64,000 bases of DNA from Clusia tigrina. Its lineage: Eukaryota > Arthropoda > Insecta > Diptera > Clusiidae. The notes below the pieces were generated by a model that saw only the letters and a program-made list of their open reading frames with translations, was not told the DNA's origin and searched no databases. Made by a program: the position numbers and the translations under genes. Shown here piece by piece: positions 32,112 to 42,079 of the stretch (positions within the stretch are counted from its first letter, which is position 1; the number at the start of each line of letters is the position of its first letter). Location: positions 173,961,315 through 174,025,314 of the forward strand of contig OV050030.1 of NCBI GenBank assembly GCA_920105625.2. Reading direction: 5' to 3'.

Positions 32112-32994
32112 AAGGGTTTTTCAAAAGAAACGCTACAAAAGTAAATCGATAGTAACAGGAAACGACGCCATATTTTTTCCCGCTCTTTTGACATTTCTCT
32201 TCAGTAAGGTTTGCCATTTCATTACGCAAAGATTTACGAGCCAACAACTAGTCGAAATTATTAATATTTATTACCGAAATTCGGAGTCAGTCGCCTCAAC
32301 TTTACGAGCGCTACGTCCAATTTATGATGAATCTCATTTCTGGCTGAATGGCTTCGTCAATGAGTCATCATTGCATCCCGAAGAAATTACGGTTTGGTGC
32401 GGTTTATGGGCCGGCGGCGTCATTGGGCCGTACTTCTTCCCTGATGATCAAGACCGGCACATAACTGTGAATGCGAATCGCTACCATTCAATGATAACCG
32501 AATATTTTTGTCCCCAATTGGATAATATGGACTTGGAGGACATGTGGTTCCAACAGGACGGCGCCACAAGCCACACAGCGAATGCCACAACCAATTTACT
32601 GCAAACCAAGTTTGGTGAACGTTTTATCTCACGAAATGGCCCAGTCGATTGGCCGCCTCGGTCGTGCGATTTGACGCCGTTAGATTATTTCCTGTGGGGC
32701 TACGTCAAGTCTATGGTCTATGCCAACAAGCCAGCGACGATTGATGAACTTCATACGAATATCGAACGTGAAATTGCAGCAGTATCGGCCGATTTATGCT
32801 TGAAAACCGTTGAAAATTGGGTTCAGCGTCTGGACTTCTGCAAGCGTGCCCGTGGTGGCCATGCAAAACAAATCCAGTTCCATACATAATGGCATCGAAC
32901 GTACTTTCACAGGAATAAAGAACTTCATTGATATCTAAAACTGGTTTTGTTTTATTTAAAAAAACTTTTGTAGCGCTCTTATTCAAAAACCCCT
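32112..32994 (+). mobile_element. mariner-like element 2, internally deleted, inserted in Helitron 5' end
   Basis: Inverted termini of about 29 bp: left AAGGGTTTTTCAAAAGAAAC, right (inverted) AGGGGTTTTTGAATAAGAGC, both leading into GCTACAAAAG. TA duplications lie at 32110-32111 and 32995-32996. At 883 bp it is a deletion derivative. A second copy of the same insertion sits in the right arm of the palindrome (63245-64000), so it moved in before the inverted duplication arose. Confidence 0.92.
32188..32889 (+). pseudogene. mariner-family transposase, open but internally deleted
   Basis: A 233-codon frame (starting at a TTG; no good ATG). The N-terminal HTH region (QQLVEIINIYYRNSESVAST) is truncated and joined directly to the catalytic core at YDESHFWLNGFVN, which keeps the first Asp. 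A further short gap follows, then TVWCGLWAGGVIGPYFF, the second Asp in WFQQDGATSH, and the third in CDLTPLDYFLWG, about 36 residues later. The C-terminus (VENWVQRLDFCKRARGGH) is whole. The spacing differs from the 34 of classic mariners, so this is another branch of the IS630-Tc1-mariner superfamily. Most of the DNA-binding domain is lost, so activity is unlikely although the frame is open. Confidence 0.8.
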
Positions 32995-33039
32995 TAGATT
33001 AAGTGAAAAACTAGGTTTTGTAAAAATCTTGCTCTTTCT

Positions 33040-33890
33040 ATGGTTGTAGGCTATATGTACATATAGTATCGTTTAGTTATCGTAAACTTTGGTATTTTCT
33101 ATAAATATCGTCTAATGTTACGTCGTCGACGATGTACGCTCTAACAGTTCCATCTATATTTTCAATAACTATTTCTACTAGGTTTCTATCTATGTTTTCT
33201 GGTTGGTATATATTTCGATTTTTGTCGGCGAAATCATACATTCATTTAGCTTTTATTTAATGCTATTCGCTACTCTTAATAATTCACTTAGATTACTAAC
33301 CTTTATTAGACGGCATTTGCTGAATAACTCTCCATAAGACTTGATTGGGCGAAAATGTTTTCCCAGTTAGCATTATCACCTAGCTCTCTGATGCTGCTTC
33401 ACCACGGCCTTTATAAATGATGGCAGGCTATAATTTTGATTGTCGTCGAATGGTTTAAGGTGCCTGAATTGATTTAGAATATGTGGAGGTTGAAGTAAAA
33501 AATTCAGTTCTGGCTGTTGCTGGACTTGCTGCTGTTGCGGCCTTTGCTGTTGTTGTATCTGCTGGTGTCGTTGAATTTTTTTTTGTTGGTGCATGATTTC
33601 CCTTCGTAATGTTGCAACTCTTCTCTCAACCGCAGAACTCTTTGTTGTCATTCTTCTGTTTCGGCTGATTGCTCGGCTTGCTGCTGTTGTTGCATAATTT
33701 TATTCTCCTTCTGCTGCAACACCACCTCAAATTCTTCAATTTTCTGCTGCAAGTTTTCCATTTCGCTCAAATTCGGTTTTCGATTTTGGTCAAACAATTT
33801 TTTTCGATTCATGCACATGTTTAGATGTGTTGAATATTTATTCAAATAATTCCTTTGGAAATTAAATATCGCTTCACTTGTGGATAACAT
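33040..33890 (-). pseudogene. gag: gag N-terminal fragment with polyglutamine (probably element C)
   Basis: Two minus-strand pieces: 33890-33648 (80 codons from ATG; NLQQKIEEFEVVLQQKENKI, a coiled-coil stretch followed by Gln runs) and 33651-33376 (91 codons; Gln-rich, then LNQFRHLKPFDDNQNYSLPSF, a capsid-start-like phrase). The stop of the first overlaps the start of the second by 4 nt, and both would be one protein after a single shift. Further left, 33.2-33.04 kb reads PENIDRNLVEIV and RAYIVDDVTLDDIY in decayed form. Gag identity is by resemblance to the coiled-coil plus Gln-rich starts of gypsy-type Gag; it could be another protein. It is duplicated at 62353-63200. Confidence 0.5.
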
Positions 33891-33959
33891 GATATTACAA
33901 TCTCTATTATTAAACCCATAACCACCATAAAAATCACATATTTACACGCTAGCGGTGTA

Positions 33960-36290
33960 ACGCAGCACAAGTTTGAGCACAAACATTTAGAACTTATGCT
34001 AATTTTGGAAACCCATCTCACTCAGAACAATAGCTTCAATATAGATGGATATACCATCTATGATACCAAACACTCTAGTCGCAAAGCTCGTGGTGGCACA
34101 ACTTAGTGGCAAAGCTCGTGTGGTACCTGAAAAATAGGTTGACAGGTGAACCGTCAAAAATAATTTCACATATAACTGTCTCCAGCAATAACTATGACAT
34201 GGGTTGGAAAACAATCAATGCACTTTTAATTAAAAATAGAATAGAGCATATTCAAGCAACAAGCATTATACTTGAAGAATATGTAAGTGGACTAATAATA
34301 TCAGCAATCTACTGCCCACCCATACACAACAGAGTAACACCAATATAAGCACTTCTTTGGTACTCTCGGTAATAAATGTATTGCTGCTGGAAATTTTAAT
34401 GTCAAACATACGCATTGGGGCTCTCGCCCAGTAACTCCAAAGGGGAGAAAGCTATTATCAACGATAACTAAACTAAGGGTGGTCGTTTTATCTTGTGGCA
34501 GCTCCACATATTGGTCTACAGATAAAGACCAGACCTGATAGACTTCGGAGTCGCTAAAGGTTTACACAACATTCACTCACGTACAATCATCACTAGATCT
34601 GTCCTCGGATCATACTGCTACAATAATAACACTCAAATCCCAAACATTGTCGAAAAGAGACAACAAAAAGGCCCTAGTTTTCAAGCAAACGGATTGGTTG
34701 AAATATAAAATGTAGATCAGCTCGCATCTCAATCTGTCTCTATCCCTGAAAGCAGACCAAGAAATAAATGCAGCTGTGTATACATTCACAAAATTGTTAT
34801 CCCAAGCAACGAAGGTAGCTACCCCGCCCTACAAACCTGTTACTCGGCAAAGATGTACTCCGAAAGATATATAGTTTTATTAGAAAAGCGATCAATCAGA
34901 TGCGAATGGCAATAACAGATATCCCCTACAACAGCAACTAGGTATTCTATCTGGCGAGCAGCTAAAAATTTGCGAAGACCAATCATTTCTGAGTCACCAA
35001 TCCGTCTCCCAAATGGCGGCTGGGGAAAAAGCAATGCCGAAAATGGGGTCGTTTTCACTACTCATTTTAAACAAAACCTTGCTATTCATGATTCCAAATA
35101 ACCACACGCCAGCGATAACCCAAATATCACAGGAATAGCAATAAAAAGAAAGAATTGGTAGACGCTATTAACGAATTAGATGTAAAAAAGCTCCAGGGTG
35201 TGACATAATAACAGGACAGATGATAAAGGAATCTCCAATAGTAGCCATGGAAAATCTCCTGCATATTTTCAATGGGAGGGTTCCCCCAAACATGGAAAAT
35301 ATCTCAAAACAGACCTATGAGCTTATTATAAGTTTTTTCAAAGCTTTTCAAAAAATTTATAGCAAAGAGGATTAAAACTGCCACAGATGAAAAAATGTAA
35401 TACCAGATCACCAGTTTGGCTTCCGCGAAAAGCATGGCACGGTTGAACAACTTCACAGTATTGTACGTACCATCCAAAAAAATTACACCCGTGAAGAATA
35501 TTGTTCTGCTGTGTTCCTCGACTTAACCTAAGCATTTGACAAAGTTTGGCATACAGGACTTTTAATAAACCTAAAAAGCATACTGTCTTTAAATTTATAT
35601 ATGATACTAGCAACTACCTCTCGTGTAGAAAATTTGTTATAAAGCACAAAAATTTCATCTCAGCGGAATACCCCATTCAAACAGGAATTCCCCAAGGCAG
35701 TGTGTTGGACCTCTGCTCTACACGCTATATACTGCTGATATACCAACTTATGAAAGAACTGTCACCTTAACATTTGCCGATGACACTGCAATTTTATGTT
35801 CCCACTCGGACCCAAACATTGCATCCAAGCTGCTCCAAGAACACTTGAATATTCTGTAGCATTGGATGGATTGTTGGAGAATCAAATTGAATGAAAATAA
35901 GTGCGTGCATTTAACATTTAAATTATGTAAAAAAACTTGCGCTCCAGTACAAATAAACTTGAAGCCTACCTCTCAGTCCTCCGATATAAAATATTTAGGA
36001 ATGCACCCTGATCGCCGACTAACACGGTCAAAACACATCAACACCAGAATCATGCAGATAAAATTAAATATGATTGAGCTAAACTGGCTTCTAAATAGGC
36101 AATCCAGAGTCAATCCGGATTACAAAGTCTTACTCTATAAAGCCATAATAAAGCCTATATATACTTACGGTATCCAGCCCTGTGGCACCAATTTTGAGAA
36201 ACTAGGACGGGCTCAATCAAAAGTCTACCGCACAATTACCAAAGCCCCTTTGTACATGATAAACGCAAATATCCTCAAATATTAAAATAT
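33960..36290 (+). pseudogene. Jockey-like LINE ORF2 (endonuclease-RT), decayed, left arm
   Basis: The endonuclease start is recognisable at 33.98-34.1 kb (LILETHLTQNNSF, KARGGTT) with later endonuclease pieces at 34106-34348 (LIISAIYCPP). RT follows from about 35.2 kb: FGFREKHGTVEQLHSIV near 35,415, a shifted FLDLT, GIPQGSVLD at 35,685, the intact active site LTFADDTAIL at 35,766-35,795, and the thumb WRIKLNENKCVHLTF, YLGMHPDRRLT and YGIQPCG to 36285. Jockey ORF2 proteins make the nick and reverse-transcribe from it. Here many shifts and stops occur. It faces the next LINE head to head at their 3' ends. The matching copy is at 60178-62275. Confidence 0.8.
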
Positions 36291-36486
36291 CCGCTCGGTA
36301 TCTAAAGAGATATCAAACTTAGCTAAAAGCTATAGTTATAAACTAGGCTACATCCGACCTAGAAGGAAGGATACTCTAAAATTGCATTTAATTTGAGATA
36401 ATTATATTAATATTCCGTATTATTCTGAACAAGCTTGTAAAAAAACTTTGAAAACTAATTTCGGTCGAAGAAGTGGCAACGAGTAA

Positions 36487-38380
36487 TTAGAACTCAATGA
36501 TTTTTATATTAGCTTTTCCCGCTGAACCCCATAGCTGTGTACCATATGTCCATATGGGTTTTAGGATTGTGTTATAAACGAGCAGTTTATTGTCTAGCGA
36601 TAACTGAGATTTATACCCCAAGAGCCAATATAAGGAAGTAAGCTTGATTCCAAGTTGTTTTCTCTTCCTAAGGATATGTTTCTGCCATGTCAGTAGTCGA
36701 TCAAGATGTAGCCCTAAATATTTGACGTCTTCGGATTGGGGCAGTTGACAATCATTTAGTATCACTGACGGACAAGTCTTCTGTTTTAAGCTGATGGTTA
36801 CTTGCACAGACTTAGTTGCATTCACCTTAATCCTCCATTTATTTAGCCAGTTTTGGAGCTTATCCCAGCTTTCTTGGAGATAATTTGTAGCGATTATGTT
36901 GTTGCTGCTGTAGCCATTATCACAGTATCATCCGCGTAGGCTGCGATTTTTGTATTCTCTGTCAGTGGAAGGTCAGCCGTGTAGACAGTGTAGAGCACAG
37001 GACCTAGAACACTGCCTTGTAGTACACCCGCCTTTATAGAGAACAGTTCAGTGACTTTTTCATTGGCCTTTATTCTCAAAAGCCGCTCTTCAAGATATGA
37101 TCTTAAGATATCATAAAAAGTCTGAGGTAGTAACTTTTTCAGTTTAAAGAGTTATATCTAGGAAATCAGTTGTACAATAGCGACTTTCCTCAAGAGCGTT
37201 TTTTATTATGCTGAACACTCGGTGCACTTGTTCTGTTATGGCATGGTGTTCCCTAAATCTAAATTGATAATTGGGTATTATCTCCTTTTTGAGTAGAATT
37301 GGTTTAAGTTTGTTTAACAGGAGCTTTTCAAATATTTTGGAAACAATTGGCAAAAGGCTAATTGGTCTATAAGAAGTGACTTCCTCCAAGGGCTTCCCGG
37401 GTTTAGGGATGACAAAAATTTCTGCCACTTTCCATTGACGCGGAAAATATCCACATCTAATTATTGCATTGAAGGGATAGGTAAGGTATTTTACTCCTTT
37501 ATTTGTTAGTTCCTTTAATATTTTACCTGTTATCAGGTCCTATCCCGGTGCTTTTTTTACATTCAGTGTCCTGTGCACAGCGTTATGTATTTCCTTTTTT
37601 GTAAAGGGCGTGATATGTAACTCTAATTGTCCTGGACTATTGAGAAGATTAAATACTTCCTTTTCCTCTTGCTGTAAAATTGGTGGAAACGGCTTAAATA
37701 CCACAGTAAGGTGTTTGGCAAATGTAATTGCTTTCTCCTTATCAGTTTTTGCCTAGGAGCCATTTGCGCTTTTGATAAGAGGAGCACGGGTGGTCGATTG
37801 CTTCAGCTTTTTTGTCGCCTTCCAAAGTGAGTAATCTGTGGTCTCTTTTGCTGACAAAGTGGACAAGTTGTGCTGTATTTCTTCATTCTGCTTCTGCGCC
37901 AAGTACCGCTTAAGGTTTTTTGTAGCTCTATTAAAATTATTTTAGTCTTTCGGATGCCTGGTACTTTGCCACACCCTTCTTTGTTTGCGTTTTTTATCAA
38001 CCAACTCCCTAATAACGGGATGGGAAGGATGCTTGTTCAGTTGATCTTTTGGCTCCGGAGTAGAGTTCCATGCAGCGTATTGGACAGTTTTGTTAAAATT
38101 TTCAACGGCAACCTCAATATCTTCAAGACATTTCAGACAAATATTGATCGGCAGAATGTCATCTACAATTTCCTTGAAATGCGAGAAGTTTGTTTGTTTC
38201 GTATGTAGTGTGGGTGGTTTTATTGTGCATTCTACCTTCGAATTCAGTGTTGCAATAATAGGAGAATGGTTTCATGACAGATCCAGCGACGGGGATATCT
38301 CAACACAGCTTCTGAGAACACCTTTCATCACGCAGAAGTCAATGACATCTGGAATTTTGTTTCTATCAGATGAGTGAATC
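36487..38380 (-). pseudogene. second Jockey-clade LINE ORF2, best-preserved RT, only partly in right arm
   Basis: On the minus strand: the end of the endonuclease near 38.3 kb (SPSLDLSWNHSPII), a linker (38000-37803; RKLRRVWQSTRHP in a neighbouring frame), then RT at 37428-37144 with EIFVIPKPGKPLEEVTSYRP and SLLPIVSKIFEKLLLNKL. An interrupted palm follows, then GVLQGSVLGPVLYTVY, and the intact active site AAYADDTVIM (about 36,950-36,920) in 37079-36894. The thumb SEDVKYLGLHLDRLLTWQKH and YGTQLWG fill 36825-36487. Stops separate the pieces. Bases 36,065-37,859 are missing in the right arm, so the RT core exists only here. It converges with the plus-strand Jockey-like LINE just to the left. Confidence 0.85.
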
Positions 38381-38719
38381 TTAAGACCAAAACTTTACTG
38401 TTAACTTATTCTACATTTTCATTATATTGCCTTGAACCATAAATGTCGTTCATATTTTTGATTACTTAGCAATACAATAAAAGTGAATTTAGAAATTAAA
38501 CTGCAATCGAATTTAAAAATGGAACCAGAAATGTCATTGACCTTTTTAGTCAACTCGGCATGAGAAGGAAAATTAAAAATTCAACTAAATAAAAATAAAA
38601 TCGAATTTAAAAATATCTGCTTTTGAAATTTATTTTGTTTATGATGCAAAATGAATTCGTCATAAATTTTGCGATGTATATTTTTTAAAATTGGGATTGA
38701 ATGGGTTGTGGGTAAGCGC
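38381..38719. other. AT-rich spacer, no gene
   Basis: Contains short direct repeats around ATCGAATTTAAAAAT (near 38,507 and 38,602) and no readable frame. The mirrored stretch is 59313-59650. Confidence 0.5.
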
Positions 38720-39160
38720 GTAGATCAGGCTAATATTGAAGAACTTTGCCATGTTGCGGGTCGTAGCCAACCTTTCGCTCACCGGTGGGAACAGTGAAAC
38801 AAGGTGTCGTAGTCTTCAGCTTACAACGAATTCACATCCAAGTTTTCATTTCTCCGCATGCCATATGTAGTAGATATGGCAATCTGCTCGTTTTGAGCAG
38901 TCTTTCTCCTTTCCATCGCAGCTCCTGGATGGTTGTGATGTCAGCCTTAATTTTCACAAGAGCTTTCGCCATTTGGATAGATGCACATTCTCTATAGAGG
39001 GTCCGAATATTCCAGGTGCAAATCCATAAATCGTTGTCCGTTTTTCATCTGCGATGGTCGTCAACGTAGTGGGGATTATTATCCGAAGTCTCTTTTGTCT
39101 TCATTAGGAAAAATAGCGTGGCACATTCTGCGCACATTCCAAGTTTCAAGTCTAGGAGAG
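38720..39160 (-). pseudogene. LINE endonuclease start (RTE-like), fragment
   Basis: Minus strand near 39,140: LETWNVRR, and near 39,020: TWNIWTLYRECASIQMA followed by IKADITTIQELRWKGE, the opening of an apurinic-type endonuclease as in RTE-like LINEs (W-N-V/I-R-T-L, then D-I-x-x-I-Q-E). It ends by about 38.7 kb with phrases resembling GYDPQHGK. Several shifts occur and no RT follows, so only a 5' fragment survives. It is mirrored at 58870-59310. Confidence 0.6.
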
Positions 39161-39199
39161 ATCACAGAAATTTAACGTCTAGAGGAGACCAAGGGGGAC

Positions 39200-42050
39200 A
39201 AGGTGCTTTTAAGGCAGCACCGCAAGTCACCTTGACAGTGCAGTTGTAGGTTTTCTGGGTTTTTCATTCAGGACACAGTGCTGTCCAGCACTACGTGTTT
39301 GCACTCCCTAGCTAGTCATCCGCTGCCTGTTTGGGGCTGCTTATTAGTAGGAAACATATTCGCAACTAACCTACATATCTGGGGCCGTTCACTATTCACA
39401 ACCTTTGACTGCCTTCAAAAATGCCAGGAGGCGGCATACTCGTCCTTACCCTCGATTTCTGTAAACAGTGGAAGTACCATCCCTTTTAAACCATTTGGTT
39501 TTCCAGATGAAAGTGAGAAGATCCGATAAATCCACCTTCGTTATCACTGTCAAGCTTGTGAAGAAGCGCGACCCCAAACATTGAAATCGTTTCAATTGTA
39601 GTCTTGGGCAATAACATAAGAAGTGATGAATCTACTCTATCTATTCTTCATCATGGCAACTCCTCCATAGCCCGCTCGATGGAATACGCCAATGTTGGAG
39701 CATTGTTTGCGATAGCATAATGCCCACTAATGACCCCCGTAAGCGCCCTTACTGCAGGTTTGTTGAGCCCTCAGAAAACCTTCGTTCTCTTTATTTTTAA
39801 CCTACAAACTTCACAGTCGTCACGATTAGTTCATAAGTTATTTGTCAGCGCAATAATGAATTCATCTATATTCCTAAACAGTTCACATATCGGGATTTGT
39901 ATTGAAGTAGTTGCTTCGTTAATGTCCATTTCAAAGCCCCTTCTGTATATCTATGACTGGAAACCCAGCAAAGTGAGACCTTGTGGGGTCCAATGTTCAG
40001 TCGTGAGATACGACATTTCATTACCAACTGTGATTTAACTGTATTGGATTCTATTGGCTTAAGCGCCGCCTGACTATCCACAAAGATAGTGATATTCGAG
40101 GGTCGAATTGTACTACTTAGTATCAGTCTAACCGCTTTCTCAATTGCATAGACTTCGGCCTGAAAGACGCTGCATGCATCAGGCAGCCGATATGACTGTC
40201 TTGCCTGCAAGCCTTCCGAAAACACACCCGCTCCGTTCCACCCTCCATATTTGAGCCGTCAGTGTAGATGGTAATTTCGGAATTTCCCGTCATAGAGCTT
40301 GACTCCCAGTCTTTTCTGGTTGGATAGAGAGTTGGAATTCTAGCTTTAAAGTCTATAGTAGAAGTCATGTAGTCTATAGCCGTTTTTAGGTCAGCCGTAA
40401 CTATCCTTTGACCCTTTTATTTCGCTCAAAATTATACAGTGTTCACAGTTGGCAGATTTCCACGTGTTGCACTCCCTTAGTCTGAGCGCACACTTGGCGG
40501 CACAACCCTGAATGAACGCTCCTAGTGGTAAGAGGTGAAATAATATATTTAAGCCTTCTTGCTGCTTACAACCCCTGAGATTCCCAGGTTTACAGCGCCT
40601 GAGATTCCCAGGCTAACAAGTCTTTGTAGTTTTTCAATACGATTTTGATTACATTTCATTTCCAACGGCTTCCACCAGACGAAAGGATAATTAGTCTAAT
40701 GATTGTGGTGTACATCCCATACATAATGTACGGTGACAATCCCAATTTTCCCAAAGCTCCAATTACAGCTATAGTATTCAGCCCAACCCTTATTTCTTCT
40801 CTCCTCAATATTCTTTCTCCAATTTAGCTTCGAGTCCACAATGGTACCTAACTACGTCGCTTCTGAAGAGAAATTCAACGTTACCATACCTAACTTTGGC
40901 AAAGGGAACTCAGGGATTTTTGTTTTCCTGGTGAACAAAACTAGCTCCGTCTTAGTAGGTTTAACTCCTATGCCGTTGCGCTCAACCCATCCGGAAATCG
41001 CACCCAGTACTGATTCCATGAGTTTGCTAATCGTTGACAAAAACTTGCCTGGGATTAGTATGGTAACGTTATCAGCGTAGGCTTTGTTCTCTTTGCTTTG
41101 AAGGGTCCTAAAATCTTATTTACTAGAAGCCATAGCAGAGGTGATAGCACTCCCCCTGCGGCGTACCCCTTGTACTCCTCCTACTCACCGAGGAAGTCCC
41201 AATAGTGGCGTTGATGACCCTGCTTACTAGCATCTGTGTTAATCCATGTCACTATGAATTTCTTCACTCCGTGATCTCTCAGCGCCTTGCAGATCGCCTC
41301 TGTGTTTACATTGCTAAAGGCCCCCTCAATGTCCACAAAACCGACCAACGCGTATTCCTAATAGTTCATTGACCTCACAACGATACCAACCACTTCATGA
41401 AGTGCGCTATCCACTGATCTACTCTTACTGTATGCGTGTTGCGCGATATCCATTGTGCGAGTATGGGTAAACCTTCTAATATGCAAATCGATAAGTATCT
41501 CAAGGGTTTTTTTAGAATAAACGATGAGGAACTTATTGGTCTGCAATCCCTGTCAGTAGAATAATTTATTTTTCCCGCTTTTGGAATGAAAACCACCTTG
41601 ACTTCTCTCCACCTTTTTTGCACATACCAATCCTTGAGACACTTTGTGAAGATGTCAACTAGATGGGGAATCACGCCCCCGGCAGAATGTTGTAGCATAG
41701 ACGGTGTAATCCCATCAGAACCCGCTGGCATATACGAGCCGAAGGAGCGTATTGCCCACGGAATTTTATCCTTCTTCACGATATCCGACACGTGGGTTCT
41801 TGAAACACGGGCAAGATTTATCGGCTGCGTATCGACGTTGTACGAGTCCGTGCAACCTGGACAGTTTCCATCAAAACTTCCAGGGACTCCTGGCACGACC
41901 CGTCCATGAGCCATATTGCCACTTCACTCTGCCGAGAACCGTCCTGGTTCTGAACAGTATTTTCCTAAGCCTTGATGTCCCATTGACCGATTCCAGAGTT
42001 CCACAGAACTGCTGGAATCGGTCACTCAGTCAGACTCCCTCTTCGCAGCC
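39200..42050 (-). pseudogene. R1/LOA-like LINE with RT and RNase H, left arm
   Basis: RT start at 41914-41375: SFGSYMPAGSDGITPSML, then WREVKVVFIPKAGKINYS and RPIS; a single-base homopolymer loss (seven instead of eight at about 41,510) shifts the frame here but not in the right arm. The palm continues with ALVGFVDIEGAFSNV near 41,340. The active site reads AYADN instead of YADD (about 41,065). The thumb is at 41040-40852 (GVKPTKTELVLFTRKTKIPE). RNase H lies at 40368-39866 (ITIYTDGSNMEGG, FQAEVYAIEKAVR, IFVDSQAALKPI). A C-terminal tail reads RALTGVISGHYAI near 39.74 kb. The Asp-to-Asn change is in both arms, so it predates the duplication. Confidence 0.8.
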
Positions 42051-42079
42051 TTAAATTTAGTTTTGCATACATTAAAACT

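Larger units (their letters stand above)
27194..32998 (-). mobile_element. autonomous-type Helitron, decayed, both termini present
   Basis: In minus orientation it begins with TCTATATAAATAAAAC (5' TC at 32997-32998) and ends ...GGTCAGCTAG (CTAG at 27194-27197), matching the 5'-TC / CTRR-3' rule. A 3' hairpin lies just upstream of the end. It sits between A and T in the flank and makes no target duplication. The body encodes a Rep-helicase protein in broken frames. Mariner 2 (32112-32994) is inserted two bases from the 5' TC; without it the Helitron is about 4.9 kb. A 5' motif, AACGGCTGGGCCGATTTTGA, is shared with insect Helitrons I know. Confidence 0.9.
15990..33890 (-). mobile_element. old env-bearing gypsy element C, split by nested insertions
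   Basis: Minus-strand pieces occur in retroelement order from right to left: gag N-terminal part (33.9-33.0 kb), gag C-terminal part (27.19-26.08 kb), protease (25.94-25.66), start of RT (25.47-25.27 and 18.32-18.15), RNase H (18.0-17.7), RNase H/integrase linker (17.5-17.36) and env (16.8-16.0). They are separated by the Helitron, mariner 1 and element B, each with its own clean termini, so the host element can be joined by removing them. Most of RT and integrase are deleted. That 33.0-33.9 kb belongs to the same copy is inference from order and orientation. No LTR of C was identified. Confidence 0.6.
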
